From Actinoalloteichus_B caeruleus (GTDB lineage Bacteria; Actinomycetota; Actinomycetes; Mycobacteriales; Pseudonocardiaceae), in NCBI RefSeq assembly GCF_000718005.1, contig NZ_JODV01000014.1: DNA of 64,000 nucleotides; one strand, written 5' to 3'. The notes beneath the pieces are model-generated. The model had not been told where the DNA came from. It made no database searches and saw only the letters and a program-made list of their open reading frames with translations. The translations under genes were made by a program, and so were the position numbers. This document shows, in pieces, positions 7,540-16,549 of this stretch; within the stretch, counting starts at the first letter, position 1; each line of letters begins with the position of its first letter.

Positions 7540-8605
7540 CAGCGCCTCCTCCCGAACGGCCCGTCCGACTCTACTGCCACGGGAGGCCGACGGCGGGCCG
7601 CGCGCGATGAGGAGGTCGCACGGCACCCCCGACCGGGCGGATGGCCTCGGGCCCCCAACCCGAGGCCGGGCCCGTGCCCCGTGCGAGGCCGCAGCCAGCC
7701 ACCCCCATGGCTGGCGCCGTCCACGCACGAGGCACCTTCCTCCCCCGAGGACGCGTTCCCTCCGCCCCGTTCCCCCCTCCGGTGAAACGGAACCCCCGCG
7801 ATGGGACGCTGTCCGAATGGAGGCGAACCGCGCCGGTACCACCAACGTGGTCTCCTCCGTCGTGCTGTCCGCGCTTCACCTGATTCAGCCGTTCCCGTTC
7901 ACGAGAACACTCGCGAACGGGATCCGGATGCTCCCCCAGCATTGCGCGGACACCCCCATGCCCGGTGACCGACGGTCGGTCAGTCACCGGCTGAATTTCT
8001 AACACGGATGACCGACGGAACCGCAATCGACTCCGGGTTCCCCAATCCCCCGAACGAGCGGGTCCCACCTCGGCCGCGCCGCGACCGCCAAGCGCGGGAT
8101 GCGGCATCCACGCTGGTCACACACGCATTCTTCCCTCCACGGCGAATAGGGCCAGCCTCGGAGGGTGTCGACCGTCGACAGTGAATTTCCTTCTATCGGA
8201 GTAACGATAACCGCGATGTGGGGGATACGCTGCGGAGTCCCGCGTGCACGCAGCGCACTAACGCGCTCGCTCAAATCAAGATCATCTTCTCGCGCGCACC
8301 ACGAGCGGGGCGCCACACGCCACGCAATGCGAGCGAATTGCCCTCGGAAAGACGCTCCGAGGCAATCACCGTCAACTTTCCACGACCACTCCCGACACCT
8401 CGAAACAATCAGCCGGAACCAACGGTCCGGCGGATTCCCACCGGACCGGAACACCACTCACCCCAGACCGCCCGGCTGGCTGGCTGGCTGGGCGGCGGAC
8501 GGCGGACGGAACCCCCACCCCGGGAACCTCGCCGCCCAGGACCGGGACCACCCACCCGCCGACACACCACCGGAAATCCCGTTGTCGCCCCGGTACCCCC
8601 GCGCG
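7540..8605. other. Long divergent intergenic region with several hairpins
   Basis: More than 1 kb lies between the divergent genes at 7539 and 8606 with no convincing gene. It contains a 9-bp stem (7643-7651 with 7659-7667), a 12-bp stem with one mismatch and an AACA loop (7894-7921), an 8-bp stem CCGGTGAC/GTCACCGG (7962-7990), the 15-nt palindrome TGTCGACCGTCGACA (8166-8180) and a small stem CCTCGGA/TCCGAGG (8343-8363). GGCT is repeated four times near 8471. The stretch 7860-8420 is visibly less GC-rich than its neighbours. It may hold promoters, a small RNA or a decayed gene. Confidence 0.45.
8166..8180. promoter_or_regulatory. 15-nt palindrome, possible operator
   Basis: TGTCGACCGTCGACA is a perfect odd palindrome with 7-bp arms in the non-coding region upstream of the P-loop kinase gene. 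It has operator-like form but the protein that would bind it is unknown. Confidence 0.35.
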
Positions 8606-9208
8606 ATGCTGCTGCCCGTGACCGAACCCCCGAACACCTCCACCAGCGACACCCCACCCCCGCTCACCGGCGTGCTCGTCCTCACCGGAGTGATGGCCGC
8701 CGGCAAGACCACCGTCGCGCGGACCCTCGCCGACCGCCTCCCGCGCTCGGCCCACGTCGGCGGCGACGCCTTCCTCCGCATGGTGCGCGGCGGCCGCGAG
8801 GACATGACCCCCCACCCCACCCAGGAGGCCCGACGACAGCTGCGCCTCCGACACCGCCTGACCGCGCACACCGCCGACCTCCTCGCCGAGGAGGGCTTCA
8901 CCGTCGTCGTCGAGGACATCCTGATCGGACCCGACCTGACCCGGTTCCTGGCCACGCTCCGCACCCGACCCCTGCGCCTCGTCGTCCTCGCCCCCACCCC
9001 TCGGGCCATCGCCGACCGCGAACGCGAGCGCACCAAGGACGGCTACCTGACCTGGGACGTCGCCACCCTCGACGGCCTGCTCCGCGCGGACACCCCCCGC
9101 CAGGGGCTCTGGTTGGACACCTCCGACCAGACGCCCGCCGCCACCGTCGAGGACATCCTGGCCCACGCGGACGAGGCACTGGTGACCCCGGACCGGCGGG
9201 ACGACTGA
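8606..9208 (+). CDS. P-loop ATPase/kinase, chloramphenicol-phosphotransferase-like
   Basis: 200 aa. The start is the ATG at 8606 or the GTG at 8618; neither has a strong ribosome binding site. After a short Pro/Thr-rich leader comes Walker A GVMAAGKTT, then the HVGGDAFLRM region expected to hold the catalytic Asp, VVVEDILIGP (Walker B-like), and APTPRAIADRERERTKDGY, the Arg-rich lid typical of small nucleoside or antibiotic kinases. The family is usually annotated as an AAA-type ATPase or phosphotransferase. The substrate could be a small hydroxylated metabolite or an antibiotic. No partner gene is nearby. Confidence 0.75.
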   Translation: MLLPVTEPPNTSTSDTPPPLTGVLVLTGVMAAGKTTVARTLADRLPRSAHVGGDAFLRMVRGGREDMTPHPTQEARRQLRLRHRLTAHTADLLAEEGFTVVVEDILIGPDLTRFLATLRTRPLRLVVLAPTPRAIADRERERTKDGYLTWDVATLDGLLRADTPRQGLWLDTSDQTPAATVEDILAHADEALVTPDRRDD

Positions 9209-9336
9209 CCGGCCCCGGCCCCACCTCGGGCGTCCACCCCGGACCAGCACCCCGAACCGCCACGCCCCCACCTCGAAGGACCCGGGCCACCGCGACGGGG
9301 ACCCGACCACCGGGCGCGCTCGGGTAGCCTGCCGGG

Positions 9337-10206
9337 ATGGCCCGGTCCCTGCTCGCCACCAGCGATCTGCACGTGTCACACGAGGGCAACAGCGAGGTGG
9401 TGGAGCGGCTCCGCCCCTACACGCCCGAGGACTGGCTCATCGTCGCCGGCGACGTCGGGGACACCGTCACCGAGATCACCTGGACGCTCGACCTGCTGGC
9501 GCGGCGGTTCGCCAAGGTCATCTGGGTGCCGGGCAACCACGAACTGTGGACGACCTCGCGTGACACGGTCAAGGCACGCGGCGAGGAGCGCTACCGCATC
9601 CTGGTCGACGTCTGCCGCGAACTCGGCGTCCTGACCCCGGAGGACCCCTTCCCCGACTGGGAGACCGAGGACGAGACCTTCACCATCGCCCCACTGTTCA
9701 CCCTCTTCGACTACAGCTTCCGCGAACCCGGGCTCTCCTTCGAGGCCGCCATGAGGGACGCCCACGAGACCGGCGTCGTCGGCACCGACGACATGCTGCT
9801 GCACCCGGACCCGCACCCCACCCGGCAGGCGTGGTGCGCGGAACGCATCCGCTACTCCGAGAGCCGGCTCGACGCCGTGGCCCCGGACCGCCGCACCATC
9901 CTCGTGTCGCACTGGCCGCTGCACCGCGGCCCCACCACCATGCTGTGGTACCCGAGGTTCGCGATGTGGTGCGGCACCACCGCCACCGGCGACTGGCACC
10001 TGCGCTACCGGGCGGCCGTGGCGGTGTACGGGCACCTGCACATCCCGCTGACCTTCGACTTCGACGGAGTCCGGTTCGAGGAGGTCTCCCTGGGCTACCC
10101 CCGCGAGTGGCGGCGGCGCACCCCCACGCCCTACCCGATCCGCCGCATCCTGCCGGCCGACCCGAGCCGCACGACCTCGAACCACCTGCTGCCCGGTCAC
10201 CGGTGA
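9337..10206 (+). CDS. Calcineurin-type metallophosphoesterase
   Basis: 289 aa, ATG start. All five metal-binding blocks of the superfamily are visible in order: SDLHVSH near residue 10, GDVGD near 40, GNHE near 67, SHWP near 190 and GHLH near 230. It should therefore be an active di-metal phosphohydrolase. There is no signal peptide, so it is cytoplasmic. Related actinobacterial proteins often sit beside phosphopantetheinyl transferases, but none is present here, so its substrate cannot be deduced. The C-terminus (about 25 residues) is Arg/Pro/His-rich. It is convergent with the GH15 gene, separated by 38 nt. Confidence 0.88.
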   Translation: MARSLLATSDLHVSHEGNSEVVERLRPYTPEDWLIVAGDVGDTVTEITWTLDLLARRFAKVIWVPGNHELWTTSRDTVKARGEERYRILVDVCRELGVLTPEDPFPDWETEDETFTIAPLFTLFDYSFREPGLSFEAAMRDAHETGVVGTDDMLLHPDPHPTRQAWCAERIRYSESRLDAVAPDRRTILVSHWPLHRGPTTMLWYPRFAMWCGTTATGDWHLRYRAAVAVYGHLHIPLTFDFDGVRFEEVSLGYPREWRRRTPTPYPIRRILPADPSRTTSNHLLPGHR

Positions 10207-10244
10207 GCCGCCAGGCCGAGGACCCCGGCCCGCCCCCGGCTCGC

Positions 10245-12080
10245 TCAGCCCATCGCCCGGTCGAGGTTGACCGCCGCGCTGATCAACGCGAGGTGGGTGA
10301 AGGCCTGCGGGAAGTTGCCGAGCTGCTCCCCGGTGAGGCCGATCTGCTCGGCGTAGAGACCGAGGTGGTTGGCGTAGGTGAACGTCTTCTCCAGGGCGAC
10401 CCGCGCCTCCGACAGCCGACCCGCCCTGGTCAGCGCCTCCACGTACCAGAACGAACAGATGGAGAACGTCCCCTCCGAACCCCACAGGCCGTCCGGTGCC
10501 TGTTCCGGGTCGTAGCGGAAGACGAGGCTGTCGACGACGAGGTCCTCGCGGATGGCGTCCAGGGTGGACAGGAAACGCGGGTCGGTGGGTGAGCAGAACT
10601 TGACCATCGGCATCAGCAGCAGCGACGAGTCGAGCACGTCGTCGTCGTAGTTCTGCACGAACGCCTGCCGGCGTTCGCTCCACCCCCGCTCCATGATCTG
10701 CCGGTACACCCGGTCGCGGGTCCGCATCCACGAGTCCAACGGCCCGGGGAGGCCGCGCTGCCGCGCCATCCGGATCATGCGCTCGAACGCCACCCAGGTC
10801 ATCAGCCGGGAGAAGGTGTGGTCCCTCGGACCAGACCGCACCTCCCAGATGCTCTCGTCCGGCTGGTCCCAGTGCTCACCCAGCCAGTCCAGCACGCCGA
10901 TGAGGTCCTGCCAGCTGTCGTAGGAGATGCCGGTCCCGTACTTGTTGTAGAGGTAGACGGAGTCGATGATCTCGCCGTAGATGTCGAGCTGGAGCTGGTC
11001 GGACGCGTCGTTGCCGATCCGCACCGGCCGGGCCCCCCGGTATCCCTCCAGGTGGTCCAGGGTGCGCTCGGGGAGCTCGGTGTCCCCGTCGATCGAGTAC
11101 ATCACCCGCAGCGGACCGGCCTGGCCCTCCCGGGGCCGGCGGAACCGCCGCGTCAGCCACTCCATGAAGGCGTCCGCCTCCGAGGTGAAGCCGAGCCGGA
11201 GCAGGGCGTAGAGCGAGAAGGCCGCGTCCCGCATCCACACGTACCGGTAGTCCCAGTTGCGTTCACCACCCAGGTCCTCGGGGAGGCTGGCCGTCGGCGA
11301 CGCGATGACGGCGCCGCTGGGCTCGTGCGTCAGGAGCTTGAGCGTCAGGGCCGACCGGTGGACCTTCTCCCGCCAGCGGCCGCGGTAGGTGGACCTGGCC
11401 AACCAGCCCCGCCAGAAGTCGACGGTCCGCCGGAACAGCTCCTCGGCGTCCCCGGCGTGGTGGTGGTTGGCCCGCTGGCCGCTCTCCAGGGCCTCCAGCA
11501 CGAAGAGCTCGGTCTCCCCCGCGCTGACCACGAACTCGCCGTGCGCGTCGCCGTTCCGGTCCACGTCGAGATCGACCGTCGCCCCGACGCCCAGCACGGT
11601 GTCGCGGCCGACGAAGCACAACCCGTCGCGGTCGCGGCGCACCTCGTGGGAGTCACGGCCGTAGTCGAGCCGGGGGGCGAGGGTGACCCGCATCCGCATG
11701 GACCCCCGGAGCCCCAGCACCCGCCGCACCAGCCGCTGGTGGTGGTCGGGGTCCCGTTCCCGCAGCACCGGCATGAAGTCGTGGACCTCGACCATGCCCT
11801 CCTCGGTGAGGAAGCGGGTGATGAGGACGTTGGTGTCCGGGAAGTAGAACTGCTGGGTGCCGGCGACCCGGCAGTCCGGGCTGATCCGCCAGTACCCGCC
11901 GCGCTCCGCGTCCAGCAGGCTCCCGAACACGCTCGGGGAGTCGAAGCGCGGGCAGCAGAACCAGGAGACGGTGCCGTCGGTGCCCACGAGGGCGGCGGTG
12001 CGCAGGTCCCCGATCAGGCCGTGGTCGGCGATGGGGGGATAACGGCTGTCGTCGGTCCGCTCGGCATCGTCGGGGCGCAT
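10245..12080 (-). CDS. Glycoside hydrolase family 15 protein (glucoamylase/trehalase type)
   Basis: 611 aa, the usual size for the two-domain actinobacterial GH15 enzymes. ATG start with AAGGA upstream. The N-terminal beta-sandwich begins with the family hallmark YPPIADHGLIGDLRTAALV and DGTVSWFCCPRFDSP. The (alpha/alpha)6 barrel follows with GGERNWDYRYVWMRDAAF and DESIWEVR, the latter holding the predicted catalytic acid. The C-terminal part has TYANHLGLYAEQIG and GNFPQAFTH. The mycobacterial member of this group is a trehalase, while others act on dextrin or kojibiose-like glucans, so the exact sugar is open. There is no signal peptide, so it acts on an internal glucan or trehalose pool. Monocistronic. 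Confidence 0.9.
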   Translation of the reverse strand: MRPDDAERTDDSRYPPIADHGLIGDLRTAALVGTDGTVSWFCCPRFDSPSVFGSLLDAERGGYWRISPDCRVAGTQQFYFPDTNVLITRFLTEEGMVEVHDFMPVLRERDPDHHQRLVRRVLGLRGSMRMRVTLAPRLDYGRDSHEVRRDRDGLCFVGRDTVLGVGATVDLDVDRNGDAHGEFVVSAGETELFVLEALESGQRANHHHAGDAEELFRRTVDFWRGWLARSTYRGRWREKVHRSALTLKLLTHEPSGAVIASPTASLPEDLGGERNWDYRYVWMRDAAFSLYALLRLGFTSEADAFMEWLTRRFRRPREGQAGPLRVMYSIDGDTELPERTLDHLEGYRGARPVRIGNDASDQLQLDIYGEIIDSVYLYNKYGTGISYDSWQDLIGVLDWLGEHWDQPDESIWEVRSGPRDHTFSRLMTWVAFERMIRMARQRGLPGPLDSWMRTRDRVYRQIMERGWSERRQAFVQNYDDDVLDSSLLLMPMVKFCSPTDPRFLSTLDAIREDLVVDSLVFRYDPEQAPDGLWGSEGTFSICSFWYVEALTRAGRLSEARVALEKTFTYANHLGLYAEQIGLTGEQLGNFPQAFTHLALISAAVNLDRAMG

Positions 12081-12413
12081 CCCACATCCTTCACGCTCGT
12101 CCGCCAGGCGGCCCGACCCCGACTCGTCGGTGCCACGGCCGGACGCGCCCTTCCCTTCCTCCGATCGACCGTAACGCGACTGGCTGGTCGTCGCTGATGA
12201 CGAGATCGCCAGGGGAAGGCACCAGGAGCACCAGGGAGGTGAATTTCATTCATGACTGATGGGACAGGGCGGACGAACTCCACGGGAGGCGACCTCGCGG
12301 CAGGGTGGGCCGCGGGCAGGATGGGCGCGCGCCGGCACCGGTGAGCCGACCGGCCTGGGCGGGGACGGCCGCCGCCGCTCCGGGGAGGGGAGGGGCGGAT
12401 CGGGCCGGCGGGA
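12081..12413. other. Divergent intergenic region, GH15 to hydrolase
   Basis: About 330 nt separate two divergent genes. Near 12240 is a short AT-richer patch. Near 12382-12398 three G4 runs separated by single bases could form a quadruplex on the plus strand. No clear promoter match or RNA gene was found. Confidence 0.4.
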
Positions 12414-13259
12414 GTGGGCGCGCGGAAGAATCCGGTGGACACGCCCCCTACCGTCGCCAGGGTGATCACTCGTCGTTCCGTCACCCTGAACGGTCGTGCC
12501 CACTCCGTCCTCGACTCCGGCGGCGACGGACCGCCGCTGCTGGCCCTGCACGGCACCTTCGGCCGGTCGGACATCTTCGCCAGGCTGGCCGCCGACCTCG
12601 CCCCCGACTGGCGCGTCATCGCCCCCGACCAGCGCGGGCACGGCCGCTCACCCCGGGGTGGGGACTTCTCCCGGCGGGCCTTCGTCGACGACGCCGCCGC
12701 CCTCGCCGCCTCGCTCGCCACCGGCCCGGTGGCCGTCCTCGGTCACTCCCTCGGGGGGCTGAACGCCTACCAGCTGGCCGCCCACCACCCCGACCTGGTG
12801 CGCGCGCTGGTCGTCGTCGACAACGGGGCCGTCACCGGCCCGCCCGAGGTGCCCACCCCGATCCTCGACGTCCGCGACTGGCCCCGGCTCGCGCCCAGCA
12901 GGCAGGCCCTCACCGACCACCTCGCCGAAGCGGGGATCCCGGTGGCCGACTACTTCCTCGCCAGCGCGGAGCCCGCCCCGGGCGGCGGCTGGCGGTACTG
13001 CTTCGACCTCGACGACATGATGGCCGTGCAACGGGCCGGGGTGGGCGACTGGTGGCGGGACTGGCTGGGATCGTCGTGCCCGGCGCTGCTGCTGCGGGGG
13101 GAGCACAGCCACCTGCTGTCAGCCGACCACGCCCGGGACATGGTGCGCAGGAGGACCGCGCCCACCTCCCTGGTGGAGTTCCCCGGCTGCGGCCACTGGC
13201 TGTACGAGGACGACCCCGTGCGCTTCGCCGACACCGTCCGGGAGTTCCTCGGCCGCTGA
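12414..13259 (+). CDS. Alpha/beta-fold hydrolase
   Basis: 281 aa from the GTG at 12414; the GTG at 12462 would start the conserved part directly, and neither has a decisive ribosome binding site. The catalytic triad positions are visible: nucleophile elbow GHSLGG, the acid in LLLRGEHSHLL (Glu where many relatives have Asp) and His in PGCGHWLYEDDP. LALHGTFG supplies the oxyanion hole. No cap-domain signature that would fix a substrate and no signal peptide. It could be an esterase, lactonase or epoxide-hydrolase-like enzyme. It ends at a strong shared terminator, convergent with the PH-domain gene. Confidence 0.85.
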   Translation: MGARKNPVDTPPTVARVITRRSVTLNGRAHSVLDSGGDGPPLLALHGTFGRSDIFARLAADLAPDWRVIAPDQRGHGRSPRGGDFSRRAFVDDAAALAASLATGPVAVLGHSLGGLNAYQLAAHHPDLVRALVVVDNGAVTGPPEVPTPILDVRDWPRLAPSRQALTDHLAEAGIPVADYFLASAEPAPGGGWRYCFDLDDMMAVQRAGVGDWWRDWLGSSCPALLLRGEHSHLLSADHARDMVRRRTAPTSLVEFPGCGHWLYEDDPVRFADTVREFLGR

Positions 13260-13293
13260 CGCCCGTCAGTGGTGCCGCGGACGTCAGCCCCTC

Positions 13294-13322
13294 CCCGGCC
13301 CCCGCCGCCAGCGGGGGCCGGG
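13294..13322. terminator. Bidirectional hairpin terminator
   Basis: A perfect 12-bp stem (CCCGGCCCCCGC and its complement) with loop CGCCA lies between the convergent genes ending at 13259 and 13367. Confidence 0.7.
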
Positions 13323-13366
13323 ACCCGGCGACCTCACCTCGGCGGGGCCACCGGGCACCGGCTGGG

Positions 13367-13891
13367 TCACCTCGCGGTGGGCGCCGAGGGTTCCGCCCCC
13401 TCGACCGCCGGTTCCACGACCTCGACGCCGGTGTGCCGCCGGTGCAGACGACGGACCTCGCGCATCGCCCGCACCGCCCGGTGCCGGTCGGCGGCCTGGA
13501 TCGCCATCACGGCGATGTACTCGTCGTCCGGCAGTTCGATCCGCGCCCACGGCACGCCCTCGGGGAAGGTCACGGCCCGCACCAGCGGCCACTCCACCGT
13601 CCGGCTGACGAGGATGTTCCGCACCTCGACACCCTGGGGCCCGACCCGCAACCGGGGGCGCGCCAACAGCAGGGCGGCCCCGGCGAGCAGACAGCCCAAC
13701 AGCACCATCGCCACCTGGTCCGAGGTGCCGAAGAACGCCCCGGTGGGGGTCTCCTTCAGCAGCACGGCCACCACCGTGAACACCGAGACGAGGGACACTG
13801 CCGCGCCGACGGCCACCAGCCGCACCCGCCAGGGACGGACCACCAGCGTCCCGTCGCCGCCCTCCGGCCCGGTCTGGTCCTCAGTCAACAC
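13367..13891 (-). CDS. PH-domain-containing membrane protein
   Basis: 174 aa. Start is GTG at 13891 with GAGGAG upstream (a TTG one codon later is equally placed). Two membrane helices lie near residues 20-70 (LVAVGAAVSLVSVFTVVAVLL and the following hydrophobic stretch), and then a bacterial PH-like domain (LRVGPQGVEVRN, VEWPLVRAVTF, then ARIELPDDEYIAVMAIQAAD). It follows ribH by 53 nt on the same strand and is likely cotranscribed with the riboflavin operon, as in other actinomycetes. Function unknown; there is no evidence for a catalytic role. Confidence 0.75.
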   Translation of the reverse strand: MLTEDQTGPEGGDGTLVVRPWRVRLVAVGAAVSLVSVFTVVAVLLKETPTGAFFGTSDQVAMVLLGCLLAGAALLLARPRLRVGPQGVEVRNILVSRTVEWPLVRAVTFPEGVPWARIELPDDEYIAVMAIQAADRHRAVRAMREVRRLHRRHTGVEVVEPAVEGAEPSAPTAR

Positions 13892-13944
13892 CCGCTCCTC
13901 ACACTCACTCCGGCCGCTCGCCGGACCGACAGGACCGACACGCC

Positions 13945-14433
13945 TCAGGCGGACGGCGACCCGCCGCGCAACGCGCGCAGGGTCAACGCGGTCTCCACCG
14001 CCGCCACCGCCGCCTCGTACCCCTTGTCCTCCGACGACCCGGGCAACCCGGCCCGCGCCACAGCCTGCTCCTCGGTGTCGCAGGTGAGGACCCCGTTGCC
14101 CACCGGTGTCGCCTCGTCCAACGCGACCCGGGTGAGCCCGGCGGTGACCGCGTCGCACACGTACTCGAAGTGCGGGGTCCCGCCCCGCACGACCACCCCG
14201 AGGGCGACCACCGCGTCGTGCGTCCTGGCCAACTGCTGGCACACCACCGGCAGCTCCACCGAGCCGGCGACACGGACCACGGTGGGTTCGGGGGCACCGG
14301 ACTCACCGATCGCCGCGAGCGCCCTCGACAGCATGGTGTCGGTCAGCTCGGCGTGCCACCGGGTGGCCGCGACGCCGACCCGCAGTCCGGCGGCGTCGCC
14401 CGGACGCAGGCCGGGCGATCCCTCGCCGCTCAT
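13945..14433 (-). CDS. ribH: 6,7-dimethyl-8-ribityllumazine synthase
   Basis: 162 aa. It condenses 5-amino-6-ribitylaminouracil with 3,4-dihydroxy-2-butanone 4-phosphate, the penultimate step of riboflavin synthesis. Family signatures are the VAGSVELP substrate loop, GVVVRGGTPHFEYVCDAV with the catalytic His, and VGNGVLTCDTEEQA. Its ATG overlaps the ribBA stop as ATGA, implying coupled translation. Length is normal for the icosahedral lumazine synthase subunit. Confidence 0.96.
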   Translation of the reverse strand: MSGEGSPGLRPGDAAGLRVGVAATRWHAELTDTMLSRALAAIGESGAPEPTVVRVAGSVELPVVCQQLARTHDAVVALGVVVRGGTPHFEYVCDAVTAGLTRVALDEATPVGNGVLTCDTEEQAVARAGLPGSSEDKGYEAAVAAVETALTLRALRGGSPSA

Positions 14434-15713
14434 GCCGTCACTCCCGTTCCCCCGTCGCCGGTGGCGTCCGCGTCGCCGCCGAGCCCGTCCAACTCGTGCC
14501 CCATCCGGTCCCGCTTGGTCCGCAGGTACCGCAGGTTCTCCGGGTTCGGCCGGACCGGCAGCCCGACCTTGCCGTTGATGCGCAGCCCGTAGCCCTCCAG
14601 GCCCACCCGCTTCGCCGGGTTGTTCGTCAGCAGGCGCATCGACCGGATGCCGAGGTCGCACAGGATCTGGGCGCCGGTGCCGTAGTCGCGGGCGTCGGCC
14701 GGCATCCCCAGCGCGAGGTTGGCGTCGACGGTGTCGGCACCGTCGTCCTGGAGCTGGTAGGCCTGGAGCTTGTGGATCAGGCCGATGCCCCGGCCCTCGT
14801 GGCCGCGCATGTAGAGGACCACGCCTCGGCCCTCCTCGGCCACGGTGGCCAGCGCGGCGTCGAGCTGCGGACCGCAGTCGCAGCGCAGGGACCCGAAGAC
14901 GTCCCCGGTCAGGCACTCCGAGTGCACCCGCACCAGCAGGTCCTCGCCGTCCCCGATCTCGCCGTAGACCAGGGCGATGTGCTCGACACCGTCGATGACG
15001 CTGTCGTAGCCGTAGGCGCGGAAGTTGCCGTGGGCGGTGGGGATCCTGGCCTCGGCCACCCGCTCCACCTGCTTCTCGAAGCGGCGGCGGTAGGCGACGA
15101 GCTGGGCGATGGACAGCAGCACCAGGTCGTGTTCGGCCGCGAAGCGCTCCAGCTCGGGACGCCGGGCCATCTCCCCGTCGACCTCGCTGGAGACGATCTC
15201 GCACAGCACGCCGGCGGGACGGGCGCCCGCCATCCTCGCCAGGTCCACGGCCGCCTCGGTGTGGCCGGGGCGGCGGAGCACGCCCCCGTCCTTGGCACGC
15301 AGCGGCACGACGTGACCGGGGCGGCTGAGATCCGCCGGCCCGGTGTCCGGGTCGGCCAGCAACCGGACCGTCAGCGCCCGGTCCGCGGCCGAGATCCCGG
15401 TGCCGACCCCCTCCCTGGCGTCCACCGTGACCGTGTACGCGGTGCCGCGCCGGTCCTGGTTGACGTGGTACATCGGCGGGAGGTCGAGCCGGTCGCACTC
15501 CTCGGCGGGCAGGCCGACGCACACGTAGCCCGAGGTGTGCCGGACCATGAACGCCATCAGCTCGGGCGTGGCCCGCTCGGCGGCGAAGATCAGGTCGCCC
15601 TCGTTCTCCCGGTCCTCGTCGTCGACCACCACGACGGGGCGGCCGTCGGCGATGTCGCGGAGCGCCCGCTCGACGGTCGCCTCCAGTTCCGTCCTGCTCT
15701 CCACCGTCGTCAT
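14430..15713 (-). CDS. ribBA: Bifunctional DHBP synthase / GTP cyclohydrolase II
   Basis: 427 aa. The N-terminal half (about 1-205) makes 3,4-dihydroxy-2-butanone 4-phosphate and shows VVVDDEDRENEGDLI (metal-binding acidic loop) and RPGHVVPLRAKDGGVLRRPGHTEA. The C-terminal half (about 210-400) opens GTP and has the zinc site CLTGDVFGSLRCDCG (three Cys) plus the GHEGRGIGL loop. Both halves look intact. The gene overlaps ribE upstream and ribH downstream by 4 nt each. Confidence 0.97.
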   Translation of the reverse strand: MTTVESRTELEATVERALRDIADGRPVVVVDDEDRENEGDLIFAAERATPELMAFMVRHTSGYVCVGLPAEECDRLDLPPMYHVNQDRRGTAYTVTVDAREGVGTGISAADRALTVRLLADPDTGPADLSRPGHVVPLRAKDGGVLRRPGHTEAAVDLARMAGARPAGVLCEIVSSEVDGEMARRPELERFAAEHDLVLLSIAQLVAYRRRFEKQVERVAEARIPTAHGNFRAYGYDSVIDGVEHIALVYGEIGDGEDLLVRVHSECLTGDVFGSLRCDCGPQLDAALATVAEEGRGVVLYMRGHEGRGIGLIHKLQAYQLQDDGADTVDANLALGMPADARDYGTGAQILCDLGIRSMRLLTNNPAKRVGLEGYGLRINGKVGLPVRPNPENLRYLRTKRDRMGHELDGLGGDADATGDGGTGVTA

Positions 15714-16342
15714 CGGCTCACCTCGGTCGTCGTCGGAGCGGGGGTCACGCCGAGATGGCTGGCCGCCAGCTTCTCCACGTACTTGGCCAGGACGTCCACC
15801 TCCAGGTTCACCACGTCACCCGGCTGCCGTCGGCCGAGGGTCGTGAGTTCGAGGGTCGTCGGGATGAGGCTGACCGTGAAACCCCGCTCGTCGACGCCCA
15901 TCACGGTGAGGGACACCCCGTCGACGGTGATCGAGCCCTTCTCCACGAGGTAGCGCCCCAGGTCCGCGTCCAGGGCGACGTGGACCACCTCCCAGTGAGC
16001 GGAACGCTCCCGGGAGGTCACCCGCCCGGTGCCGTCGACGTGGCCCTGCACGATGTGGCCGCCCATCCGGGCGCCGACGGCGACGGCGCGCTCCAGGTTC
16101 ACCGGATCACCGGCGGTGACCTTCGCCAGGTTGCTCCGGCGCAGGGTCTCGGCCATCACGTCGGCGGTGAAGTGGGCACCGTCGGTCTCCACCACCGTCA
16201 GGCACACCCCGTTCACGGCGATCGAGTCACCGTGCCGCGCGTCGGAGGCCACCAGCGGGCCGTGGATCGTGAGTCGGGAGGCGTCGGGCAGCGCGTCGAA
16301 CGACCGCACCTCACCCAGCTCCTCGACTATTCCGGTGAACAC
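15710..16342 (-). CDS. ribE: Riboflavin synthase, alpha subunit
   Basis: 210 aa. It performs the dismutation of two lumazines to riboflavin. The two tandem lumazine-binding repeats are visible: MFTGIVEELGEV with VNGVCLTV near residue 40, and GHIVQGHVDGTG with VDGVSLTV near residue 140. GTG start, GAGGAGG about 11 nt upstream. First gene of the ribE-ribBA-ribH-PH unit. The leader has only a 6-bp stem (16363-16368 with 16375-16380), and I found no FMN riboswitch. ribD is not adjacent, unlike many relatives. Confidence 0.96.
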   Translation of the reverse strand: MFTGIVEELGEVRSFDALPDASRLTIHGPLVASDARHGDSIAVNGVCLTVVETDGAHFTADVMAETLRRSNLAKVTAGDPVNLERAVAVGARMGGHIVQGHVDGTGRVTSRERSAHWEVVHVALDADLGRYLVEKGSITVDGVSLTVMGVDERGFTVSLIPTTLELTTLGRRQPGDVVNLEVDVLAKYVEKLAASHLGVTPAPTTTEVSR

Positions 16343-16549
16343 GATGCGTGCTGCCTCCTCACGAGCCCGACCGAGGGCTCACCCCGTCCGACACCTCTAC
16401 TCTCCCACTGGACACGGCGCGCGGACAGGATCGGGTTGACCAGTTGACGGGCCTCACACACGGCACCGGCCGCTGACCAGGCGTGATCGGTGGGGGTGAG
16501 CCTGGCCGGCCGACCGGTTGACCAGCGTCGACCCAGGGTTCCCGGCCGC

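Noticed and set aside
7999..8457. 152-codon minus-strand frame in the long non-coding region
   Set aside because: It has a less biased composition than most shadows, but no ribosome binding site or known motif; may be a decayed gene at best.
16343..16549. FMN riboswitch in front of ribE
   Set aside because: The conserved FMN-element blocks are not present on the minus strand; only a 6-bp stem is visible.
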